8,733 nt of DNA from positions 1-8,733 of the forward strand of contig CAZQEN010000319.1 in the NCBI GenBank assembly GCA_964591605.1. Direction: 5' to 3'. The DNA comes from CAYLLT01 sp964591605. GTDB taxonomy: Bacteria > Planctomycetota > Phycisphaerae > UBA1845 > PWPN01. The position numbers and the translations under genes were made by a program. Under the pieces are notes generated by a model. That model saw only the letters and a program-made list of their open reading frames with translations. It did not search any database and had not been told where the DNA came from. Of this stretch, positions 1 through 5,498 are shown one piece after another. Numbering within the stretch: position 1 is the first letter of the stretch; each line of letters begins with the position of its first letter.

Positions 1-22
1 GCCCGTGCGAGCCTCCCCAGGG

Positions 23-48
23 GTCCCGGCGGCACGTGCCGTCGGGAC
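23..48. repeat. 26-bp near-perfect palindrome
   Basis: Two 13-base arms, GTCCCGGCGGCAC and GTGCCGTCGGGAC, meet with no spacer around a central CACGTG. Only one position is unmatched (G opposite T). It lies in the gene-free first 124 bases, about 80 bases beyond the stop codon of the minus-strand cytochrome gene. It could be an operator-like site or one of the palindromic elements seen elsewhere in the window; no T-tract supports a terminator. Confidence 0.5.
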
Positions 49-85
49 ACCGACACCATATCCGCCCCGACCTCCCGCCGGGCGA

Positions 86-99
86 CCGCCGGACGGCGG
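86..99. repeat. Hairpin 3' of the cytochrome gene
   Basis: CCGCC and GGCGG arms flank a GGAC loop, about 25 bases past the cytochrome stop on the minus strand. A second short CCGG-CAA-CCGG repeat follows at about 101-111. It is in the right place to act as a 3' stem-loop or weak terminator, but there is no run of T residues. Nothing else is visible in bases 1-124, and no reading frame there looks like a gene. Confidence 0.3.
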
Positions 100-124
100 A
101 CCGGCAACCGGCCAACGGGTGGCG

Positions 125-1759
125 TCACTCCGCGGGCTGGCTCAGCGGGGTCTCGCGGAACAGGCCCTGGGCACGCATCTCGAGCCAGCGGCCCGAGCCG
201 TGACAATCGCCGCATGCGGACGAGGTCATGAGCTGAGAGGCGGTCAGAGCGCCGGTATGACACTGATGACACTGCAGGTTCTTGTGCGGGCCCAGCCCAC
301 CCTCCCACAGGTCATGGATCTTCATTTCGTGGTTGAACTTGCCCTCGACGATGGTGTTGGGGTCGGCCTTGCTGCGATAGAGGAACGTGTGGCATGTGTT
401 GCAGTCCGACGTGATGGCCCGCCCCGCCTCGTTGACGTGATACCCGTCGTGACAACGCAGGCAGCCCGGCGACACCAGGTGCCCGATGTTGTTCGGGTGG
501 CTTCGCCAGTCGGTCTTCATCTCGGGGAAGATCGTGTTGGAGTAGATGGACTGCAACTTCTCGATCGTCTGATCGATGGAGCTGCGGCGATCGCGGAAGA
601 CCTGCGGATAGTCGCGCTGATAGAACGCCTCGATCGCGTTTTTGATGCCGACGAGCGCCTCGTCGCGGGTGTTGTAGCCCCCGGCCAGAGCGCCGACCGC
701 CTCACGCTTGATGAACGGCAGCGTCGGATCGATCTGGCGGGCGTTGAGGGCCTGATCCACCGACTCCTGCGGATAGACGAATTCATGCCCCGCCCGGTTG
801 TGGCAGTCCATGCAGTCCAGATTCCGCACCGTTCCTTCGGGCGGCGGCGCCGAATCCGGCAGACCATCCGACCGGAAGATGCTGATCGTCCCGTCGTCGT
901 TGTGATAGCGAACCCAGGGAATCTTCTGCAGGCCCGGGTCCGTCGCCACGTATTCGACCTTCCCGATCATGTGCATGTGAATGCCTTCGGCGCGGCCCAG
1001 ATTCCTGTTCCGGCCGCCCACCTTGAGCAGGAGTTCAAGGGCATGCCGCGTGTTCTGCTCGTCGGGGGCGAACCGCACGAGGTGCTTGAGCTTCGAACCG
1101 TAGAACCGCTCAGGCCAGTGGCACTGCTCGCAGGTGTCGCGCGAGGGACGAAGCTGCGTGATGGCCGGCGGAATCGGCCGCGGAAACGTGTTGAAGGCCA
1201 CCGCGAAGAGCTGCCGCGTGCCGGAGATCTTCGACTTCACGAAGGGGCTGGCCCCCGAGCCGATGTGGCACTCCGCGCAGGTCACCCGGGCGTGCGGCGA
1301 CTGGGTGTACGCCAGAAACTGCGGATCCATGACGGAATGGCACGAGCCGCAGAACTCCGATGACTCGGTATAGTGGTATCCCTGGTAACTGCTCACGCCG
1401 AGAATCGGCAGTGTGAGAAAAAACGTGACGGCCAGGAAGCCGATGGCCATCTTCGGCGAAATCTGCCAGCGGTTCGGCCAGTGACGCAGCCGCCATCGCC
1501 GGACGGCGATCCCCACCGGGCACATGATCAGTCCGGTCACCGGGATGCCGGGGAGCACCAGGTATCCGATGATGTTGAGGTACTGGTTCTCGGAATGCTC
1601 GGGCGTGACGGCCATGAACAGCCAGAAGGTGATCAGCAGGATAAACCCGAAGCCCACCAGCAGCAGGCCCATGAGCGTGATGAGATTGGTCCAGACGACC
1701 GGTTGCGGGGTCGCCTGGTGTGCCGCAGGCGCAACATTACCCTCGGGTGATTCCGTCAT
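125..1759 (-). CDS. Eight-haem NapC/NirT-type membrane cytochrome c
   Basis: This 544-residue protein probably takes electrons from membrane quinol and passes them to periplasmic or extracellular acceptors. Seen: three hydrophobic segments at about 22-50, 60-86 and 104-122, then eight CXXCH haem sites starting at C137, C161, C210, C316, C433, C453, C497 and C516. Haem 1 (CGSCHSVMDPQ) and haem 2 (CAECHIGSG) follow the NapC/NrfH pattern, in which a Met just after CXXCH (here M144) can ligate haem 1. Known: NapC and NrfH have four haems and one membrane helix, so this is an expanded form; its layout recalls Geobacter ImcH-like proteins (from memory). The start is the internal ATG with AGGGAG six bases upstream (1766-1771); the 65-residue longer frame has no such signal and a non-protein-like N-terminus. 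No terminal reductase or cytochrome maturation gene is adjacent, so its partner is unknown. The next upstream gene lies on the same strand, 229 bases away, so co-transcription is uncertain. Confidence 0.93.
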   Translation of the reverse strand: MTESPEGNVAPAAHQATPQPVVWTNLITLMGLLLVGFGFILLITFWLFMAVTPEHSENQYLNIIGYLVLPGIPVTGLIMCPVGIAVRRWRLRHWPNRWQISPKMAIGFLAVTFFLTLPILGVSSYQGYHYTESSEFCGSCHSVMDPQFLAYTQSPHARVTCAECHIGSGASPFVKSKISGTRQLFAVAFNTFPRPIPPAITQLRPSRDTCEQCHWPERFYGSKLKHLVRFAPDEQNTRHALELLLKVGGRNRNLGRAEGIHMHMIGKVEYVATDPGLQKIPWVRYHNDDGTISIFRSDGLPDSAPPPEGTVRNLDCMDCHNRAGHEFVYPQESVDQALNARQIDPTLPFIKREAVGALAGGYNTRDEALVGIKNAIEAFYQRDYPQVFRDRRSSIDQTIEKLQSIYSNTIFPEMKTDWRSHPNNIGHLVSPGCLRCHDGYHVNEAGRAITSDCNTCHTFLYRSKADPNTIVEGKFNHEMKIHDLWEGGLGPHKNLQCHQCHTGALTASQLMTSSACGDCHGSGRWLEMRAQGLFRETPLSQPAE

Positions 1760-1765
1760 GCACTG

Positions 1766-1771
1766 CTCCCT
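1766..1771 (-). promoter_or_regulatory. Ribosome-binding site of the cytochrome gene
   Basis: On the minus strand this reads AGGGAG, separated by six bases from the ATG ending at 1759. It decides the start in favour of the 544-residue form over the in-frame ATG at 1954. Confidence 0.75.
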
Positions 1772-1921
1772 GGTGGCGCAGAGACCAAGTATTGTCACCC
1801 TCACCGGCCGCTCGTAGTGTAGCGGAATCCGCGATGCAGACAAGAAACACGGGCCGGCCCGCACGGGCGGGACCAGATCGACGTCTGCGTCCGGGGCGGG
1901 CGGACGGGCGGGACGGTTCAC

Positions 1922-1965
1922 CCGGGGGCTGCCCCCGGCCTTCACGGCGGGCAACGAACCCGCCG
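1922..1965. repeat. Two hairpins between the cytochrome and squalene-cyclase-like genes
   Basis: Hairpin one (1922-1938) has arms CCGGGGG and CCCCCGG with a CTG loop. Hairpin two (1945-1965) has arms CGGCGGG and CCCGCCG with a seven-base loop. They lie 24-67 bases past the stop of the minus-strand gene at 1989-3143, so they may help end or protect its transcript. No T-tract follows on the minus strand, so an intrinsic terminator is not proven. The 11-base direct repeat ACGGGCGGGAC occurs just beyond, at 1863-1873 and 1904-1914. Confidence 0.45.
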
Positions 1966-1981
1966 CTCGATCGATCGCTTG

Positions 1982-1995
1982 GAGGTAATTACCTC
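1982..1995. repeat. 14-bp perfect palindrome over a stop codon
   Basis: GAGGTAATTACCTC reads identically on both strands. The TAA stop of the minus-strand squalene-cyclase-like gene (1989-1991) sits inside it. It is more AT-rich in the middle than its surroundings. It may be a protein-binding site or chance symmetry at the gene end. Confidence 0.5.
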
Positions 1996-3143
1996 TGGAA
2001 GATCGGCAGAATCTGATACGGAGGGCTCAGGGCCAGGACGGCCAGGGCCGTGGTGTAAGCGGTCCCATACGCCCCGTCGGACCCGACCTCGCGGCCCCAT
2101 GAGCCGTCGGGCTGCTGCAGTTCGGCCAGCGTGCGGAGCAGCGGCGGATAGAACGCCGACCAGTATCGCCCGCCCAGTTGAAACATCGCCTGGCTGCAGT
2201 AGAAGCCGCCGTAAAAGAACCGGTCGTTGCGCCCCACTTTCTCATAGACGACGAACGGATGTTCCAGCAGCCAGTCCCCCGCCGCCCGCGCCATGGGCGT
2301 GTCGTGCCGGCCGGCCAGGGACAGCGAAAGAATGCCCGCCCCGGTCATGGCACGCGTCGTGACGTGCTCGACCCCCTGCAGCGCGTACCAGAACTGGCCG
2401 GACCGCGGCTCGTAGCACCGCAGCACGTAGGCCGTCCCCTCATCAATGGCGCCGGAGGGAACCTCGAAGCCGGCATTCCGGCAGGATCGCAGGAACATGA
2501 GGTACCAACTCGTGACCGACAGGTCCGAGTCGCTGATCTGGTGACGCTTCAGATAGCGCCACCCCCCTTTGTCGGTTTCGCGCCGCTTGGGCGCGGGTTG
2601 ACGCTCCAGCGAGAAGCGCAGGGCCCGCTCGATGCCCGACCGGATCTCCGGCTCGCGCTCGGGCGCCATGCCGTAGACTTCGCTCAGCGTCAGACCGGCG
2701 ATCGCATGGTTGTAGGCGGCGGCCGCCGAGATCATCAGCTCCGGCAGACTGTTGCCGCGCGGAGGTCCCACGCGGGCGATCAGTCCGTCCTCCCGCTGTG
2801 AGGCGAGGATGTACTCCACGCAGCGCCGGACCACCGCGCGGCGGTCCTCAGAGTGCGACGCACGATCGGTGGCAAGGAACGCCAGCACGCACAGCGCGCT
2901 GACGGCGGGTTGCCCCTGTTCGAGGGTCGGAAACGAGCCGTCCGTCTGCTGCTGGGTCGACAGCCAGGTCAACGCTCGATCCACCACCCGGTTCAGCTCG
3001 CGCCATTGACGTTCGTTCGGCACCCCCGGGGCAGTCGGCTCGGCCGCAGAGCAGCAGGCGGAATCGAGCTCCGCCATCGGCAGGAAAGTCGTCAACAGGA
3101 TGCCCAGGACCCTCGCCGGCCGGAGCCGTAGCTGTTGACGCAT
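1989..3143 (-). CDS. Secreted prenyltransferase/squalene-oxidase-repeat protein
   Basis: This 384-residue protein has the alpha/alpha-toroid repeats of squalene cyclases and prenyltransferase beta subunits. Repeat signatures include QQQTDGSF (64-71), SQREDG (115-120), KGGWRYL (192-198) and LQQPDGSWG (342-350). The C-terminal block around 310-384, with YCSQAMFQLGGRYW and the final LPIFQR, matches a family I know to be frequent in Planctomycetota. Residues 1-34 look like an export signal (basic start, hydrophobic stretch, then small residues), so the product is probably periplasmic or envelope-associated. At about half the length of squalene-hopene cyclase, and with DSDLSVTSW (205-213) rather than the acidic DXDD catalytic motif, it is unlikely to cyclise squalene; its true substrate is unknown. 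The start is supported by AGGAGG six bases upstream (3150-3155). Confidence 0.9.
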   Translation of the reverse strand: MRQQLRLRPARVLGILLTTFLPMAELDSACCSAAEPTAPGVPNERQWRELNRVVDRALTWLSTQQQTDGSFPTLEQGQPAVSALCVLAFLATDRASHSEDRRAVVRRCVEYILASQREDGLIARVGPPRGNSLPELMISAAAAYNHAIAGLTLSEVYGMAPEREPEIRSGIERALRFSLERQPAPKRRETDKGGWRYLKRHQISDSDLSVTSWYLMFLRSCRNAGFEVPSGAIDEGTAYVLRCYEPRSGQFWYALQGVEHVTTRAMTGAGILSLSLAGRHDTPMARAAGDWLLEHPFVVYEKVGRNDRFFYGGFYCSQAMFQLGGRYWSAFYPPLLRTLAELQQPDGSWGREVGSDGAYGTAYTTALAVLALSPPYQILPIFQR

Positions 3144-3149
3144 GTTGAA

Positions 3150-3155
3150 CCTCCT
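3150..3155 (-). promoter_or_regulatory. Ribosome-binding site of the squalene-cyclase-like gene
   Basis: The minus strand reads AGGAGG here, six bases before the ATG ending at 3143. This is a full consensus site and fixes the start. Confidence 0.8.
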
Positions 3156-3163
3156 GAGGCAGA

Positions 3164-3173
3164 CACCCGGGTG
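3164..3173. repeat. Palindrome just upstream of the squalene-cyclase-like gene
   Basis: CACCCGGGTG is a perfect 10-base palindrome about 20 bases upstream of the minus-strand start codon, next to the ribosome-binding site. Its position would suit an operator, but ten GC-rich bases can arise by chance. No convincing -10/-35 pair was found beside it. Confidence 0.3.
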
Positions 3174-3302
3174 ACTGATTACCTATCATGATGCAGCGAC
3201 GGCCGACTTGTGAAGGCCCTCTCCGGCCGAATCCCCGTTTTTCTCGCCTCCGACAGGCCTCTGAGAGGGGCCGTGGCACCATCCGCGGGCCGGAACGATT
3301 GT

Positions 3303-3413
3303 GGTGCGGGCGTCCCGCCTGCACCTGTTCGCCATGGGCGAGATTCGCCGTGGCAAGCCGCCGAGATCCCGATCCACCGGGACACCGCAATGGGCGGCTC
3401 TGCTGCCCGCCCA
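3303..3413. repeat. Run of four GC-rich hairpins in a divergent intergenic region
   Basis: Four inverted repeats follow each other: 3303-3325 (GGTGCGGGCG / CGCCTGCACC, loop TCC, one G-T pair); 3331-3354 (outer GCCA / TGGC, inner GGCGA / TCGCC, loop GAT); 3367-3382 (TCCCG / CGGGA); and 3391-3413 (TGGGCGG / CCGCCCA, nine-base loop). They occupy the middle of the 423-base gap between two divergent genes (3144-3566), which otherwise shows no gene. The design resembles REP-like intergenic palindromes. The second hairpin recurs inverted at 7231-7264. Confidence 0.6.
3327..3360 (+). repeat. 34-nt dispersed palindromic repeat, copy A
   Basis: This stretch matches the reverse complement of 7231-7264 at 28 of 34 positions, and all six differences are transitions. 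Its core is the hairpin GGCGA-GAT-TCGCC (3337-3349), inside outer arms GCCA and TGGC. The other copy keeps the core stem and changes only the loop to GTC. Confidence 0.6.
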
Positions 3414-3484
3414 GGTTGTCACGCGCCCACTCCGGGCAGATAGTAAACGGCCGAAAGTCCCGCCGAACCGATAAATAGGCCAGA

Positions 3485-3515
3485 CCCTGGGGCTCAGGCC
3501 CCCCCTCGGCCAGGG
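3485..3515. repeat. Inverted repeat upstream of the collagen-like gene
   Basis: Outer arms CCCTGG (3485-3490) and CCAGGG (3510-3515) enclose a smaller GGGGC-TCAG-GCCCC hairpin (3489-3502); the two share bases and could be alternative folds. It ends about 50 bases before the start codon at 3567, so it may lie in the 5' leader. Regulation by it is only a guess. Confidence 0.3.
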
Positions 3516-3553
3516 GTGAGCCAAGTTCTGTGCGGGCCGAAGACTGCATCGGT

Positions 3554-3560
3554 AAAGGAG
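3554..3560 (+). promoter_or_regulatory. Ribosome-binding site of the collagen-like gene
   Basis: AAAGGAG lies six bases before the ATG at 3567. It selects this start over the in-frame ATG at 3516, which lacks such a site and would put 17 charged or polar residues ahead of the signal sequence. Confidence 0.8.
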
Positions 3561-3566
3561 CGGTTC

Positions 3567-4664
3567 ATGCGTTCGTTGGGTGCCAACAGTGTGATCGAAC
3601 GGGTTTTCGTCGGTTTCCTTCTGCTCAGCACGCTGTTTTGCCTCGGCCAGGGATGCCCGACCGACGAAGCGGCGACCGGCGTGCCCGGGCCGGCGGGTCC
3701 GGAAGGGCCCCAGGGCCCCCCCGGACCGCAGGGCTCCCCGGGACCGGCCGGCGCTGACGGCCAGCTTCGGATCTACGGCAACGGCTCGGCCGGCGATCTG
3801 CTCGTGGGCACTTCCAGCACGCTCGGCGCGTTCGCCGCGACTGGCAATTACCAGTTCGTCAACGTGACGATCAACGGGGGCGTGACGCTCACGGTGGCCA
3901 GTGGAACGATCATCCGCTGCACGGGCACGTTCCGGAACAACGGCACGATTGTGGTCTCTCCGGGCGCCGCGGCCCCCAACGACCTGTTCGCCTCCAATCC
4001 GGGCATCTCACTCACTGGTGCCGAGCCCGGCCACGTCGGAACCTCCGGCGCCCTCGTGACCGGCGGCGCGGGCGGCATCGGGCTCGGCGCGGATCAGGCG
4101 GTCAACGTCCTCTACGCTCCGGTCAGCGCGGGCGGGGCCGGCGGAGCCACGGGTTTCGTCGATTTCGTTTCAGAGGCAGGCGAAGGCGGAGGGAGCTTTA
4201 TCGTTCTCGCGCAGGGCGCCCTGGAAAACGCGGGCCTGATCCAGGCCAACGGCACGAGCGGACCCGATTTCGGCGGAGGCGGCGGCGCCGGCGGCATCGT
4301 CATCCTGGCCTCCCCCACCTCCATCACCAGCAGCGGCAGCATCGAGGCCCGGGGTGCATCCGGCATGCCGACCTCCGGCGTCAACATCGGTGCGGGCGGC
4401 GGAGGCGGAGGCGGCATCATTCACCTGATCGCCCCAGGCATCTCGGCCGGCACCCTCAACGTAAGCGGCGGAACGGGCGGCACCGGCGCCATCGTGGCCA
4501 TGGGCAATCGGGCCGCCGGAGGCGGCGGAGGCGCCTGTGGCGGCAGCGGCGGCCGGGGCGGGCAGATGCTCCCCTCCCCTGCCGACCTCGCCGAGCCCGC
4601 CGCGGCCGGAGGCACGGGTCACACCTTCCAGACCCTGGCCGATCCGACCGCGCTGTTCTGGTAA
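3567..4664 (+). CDS. Exported collagen-like, glycine-rich surface protein
   Basis: I do not recognise a named family for the full 365 residues. Seen: an export signal with a hydrophobic core at about 13-26; C30 in CLGQGC, which could be a lipid-attachment cysteine although the lipobox is not canonical; nine uninterrupted G-X-Y triplets at 38-64, rich in proline as in collagen; a region at about 97-131 of alternating hydrophobic residues with NGT/NNG turns, suggesting beta strands; then a glycine-rich part with runs at 236-243, 276-283 and 318-332. Known: bacterial G-X-Y segments can form triple helices, and glycine-rich domains can pack as polyglycine II helices. Inferred: a trimeric stalk or surface-exposed adhesin-like protein. 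C118 and C324 could pair. The end, TALFW, is aromatic. The next gene is convergent, so this is probably transcribed alone. Strong GGC/GGA codon runs make GC-rich shadow frames on the other strand. Confidence 0.85.
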   Translation: MRSLGANSVIERVFVGFLLLSTLFCLGQGCPTDEAATGVPGPAGPEGPQGPPGPQGSPGPAGADGQLRIYGNGSAGDLLVGTSSTLGAFAATGNYQFVNVTINGGVTLTVASGTIIRCTGTFRNNGTIVVSPGAAAPNDLFASNPGISLTGAEPGHVGTSGALVTGGAGGIGLGADQAVNVLYAPVSAGGAGGATGFVDFVSEAGEGGGSFIVLAQGALENAGLIQANGTSGPDFGGGGGAGGIVILASPTSITSSGSIEARGASGMPTSGVNIGAGGGGGGGIIHLIAPGISAGTLNVSGGTGGTGAIVAMGNRAAGGGGGACGGSGGRGGQMLPSPADLAEPAAAGGTGHTFQTLADPTALFW

Positions 4665-4727
4665 CGGCAGTTCCCCGAAGAACCACCAGACCCCTGAGGC
4701 GAAAAGTGTTGCGCAGTCATCAGCGTG

Positions 4728-4742
4728 GACGTGTCGCACGTC
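4728..4742. terminator. Possible shared stem-loop between convergent genes
   Basis: GACGTG and CACGTC arms flank a TCG loop in the 85-base gap between the convergent genes ending at 4664 and 4750. The position fits a two-way terminator. No T-tract follows on either strand, so the call is weak. Confidence 0.3.
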
Positions 4743-4749
4743 AGACCGG

Positions 4750-5340
4750 TTACTTGCGCTCGTACGTCCCGATCAGCTCACCCTGTGCGAGGATGTGGCC
4801 CTTCATCGCCGCCAACAGCTCCTCCTTGGACGCCCCGGGCGACAGATTCACCGGCGCATCGAGCGCGTAGAGCTTGAAATGGTAGTGATGCACGCCGTGC
4901 CCGCGCGGCGGGGCCGGCCCGCCATAGCCGAGCCGATCCCACGAGTTCTTCCCCTGCCGCGAGCCACCGGGTTTCGCCGGCCGCTCCGCCGGCGACACGT
5001 TCTCCTCCAGACCGCGCGTCTCCGGCGGGATCTTGTAGAGCACCCAGTGCACCCAGGGTTGCGGCCGGGGCGCGTCCGGGTCATCCACGATCAGCGCGAG
5101 CTCCCTCGCCCCTTCCGGCACGCCCGACCAGCTCAACGGCGGTGAAACGTTCTGCCCATCCTCCGTGTGTTTCCGCGGCACCGGCTGGTTGGGCTCGAAG
5201 GCACTGCTCCTGACCACAATCGACGGCGTCGTGGTCTGTGTCGGCTGGCTCATGGTGGTCACCTCCGCCTGCGGCTCGCAGCCCGCCAGCATGAGCGGGC
5301 CGGCAAGCAGGACCGTGATGGCAGATGGGGCGTATCGCAT
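4750..5340 (-). CDS. PEBP (YbhB/YbcL, Raf-kinase-inhibitor-like) lipoprotein
   Basis: This 196-residue protein belongs to the phosphatidylethanolamine-binding-protein fold. Seen: a lipoprotein signal with a canonical lipobox LAGC ending at C21, and E at +2 rather than Asp, so outer-membrane sorting is plausible; a Thr/Gln-rich linker at about 27-40; then the PEBP signatures VDDPDAP (85-91), HWV (98-100) and GYGGPAPPRGHGVHHYHF (138-155), which shape the family's conserved anion-binding pocket. Known: bacterial YbhB-type proteins are mostly of unclear function; a role in ligand binding or protease control has been proposed from the fold. Attachment to an envelope membrane is predicted here, whereas E. 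coli YbhB is cytoplasmic. There is no good Shine-Dalgarno site: GAGGT is about 12 bases before the ATG, overlapping a TATAAT, so the start may be leaderless. It is divergent from the photolyase gene, with about 158 bases between their starts. Confidence 0.92.
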   Translation of the reverse strand: MRYAPSAITVLLAGPLMLAGCEPQAEVTTMSQPTQTTTPSIVVRSSAFEPNQPVPRKHTEDGQNVSPPLSWSGVPEGARELALIVDDPDAPRPQPWVHWVLYKIPPETRGLEENVSPAERPAKPGGSRQGKNSWDRLGYGGPAPPRGHGVHHYHFKLYALDAPVNLSPGASKEELLAAMKGHILAQGELIGTYERK

Positions 5341-5347
5341 GGAGGCG

Positions 5348-5353
5348 ATTATA
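5348..5353 (-). promoter_or_regulatory. TATAAT -10 box seven bases before the PEBP start
   Basis: On the minus strand these bases read TATAAT, a perfect sigma-70-type -10 hexamer. Seven bases (CGCCTCC) separate it from the ATG at 5340-5338, so transcription would begin at or next to the A of the start codon. The -35 position with a 17-base spacer reads CGGTCA, a weak match to TTGACA. Confidence 0.5.
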
Positions 5354-5455
5354 CCTCACCGTTGCATCCCTGACCGCCACAGAGCCCCTGGATCGCGAAC
5401 GCACCCGCACTCCGGCGCGGGCGGTGGCGCGTCTGGACGCCGGATGGTTCGGCCG

Positions 5456-5461
5456 TAGGAT
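5456..5461 (+). promoter_or_regulatory. Possible -10 box for the photolyase gene
   Basis: TAGGAT fits a TANNNT-type -10 hexamer 13 bases before the in-frame ATG at 5475 and 37 bases before the ATG at 5499. No good -35 is visible. It is listed because the gene lacks a ribosome-binding site and some promoter must lie in the 158-base divergent gap. Confidence 0.2.
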
Positions 5462-5498
5462 AGCGGCGGCACCGATGTCGGCACCCGGCTCGATCCAC

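Noticed and set aside
5..1363. Long plus-strand reading frame opposite the cytochrome gene
   Set aside because: It mirrors the codon pattern of the minus-strand cytochrome, which has eight CXXCH motifs and a good ribosome-binding site; the plus-strand translation shows no recognisable domain.
1760..1954. 65-residue N-terminal extension of the cytochrome
   Set aside because: It is Pro/Arg/Ala-rich translated intergenic sequence containing the hairpins at 1922-1938 and 1945-1951, and has no ribosome-binding site at 1954.
1945..1965. Intrinsic terminator after the squalene-cyclase-like gene
   Set aside because: The stem is good, but no T-tract follows on the minus strand, so it is recorded as a repeat only.
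1989..3143. True squalene-hopene cyclase
   Set aside because: It has about half the expected length, an export signal, and lacks the DXDD motif.
3303..3413. CRISPR array
   Set aside because: The hairpins differ from each other and there is no regular repeat-spacer pattern anywhere in the window.
4170..4739. 189-codon minus-strand frame opposite the collagen-like gene
   Set aside because: It is an Ala/Gly-rich shadow caused by glycine codon runs (GGC/GGA) on the plus strand, with no domain or start signal.
5325..5498. Upstream start of the photolyase at 5325
   Set aside because: It would overlap the start of the divergent PEBP gene, add 58 residues with no family match, and run through the promoter region.
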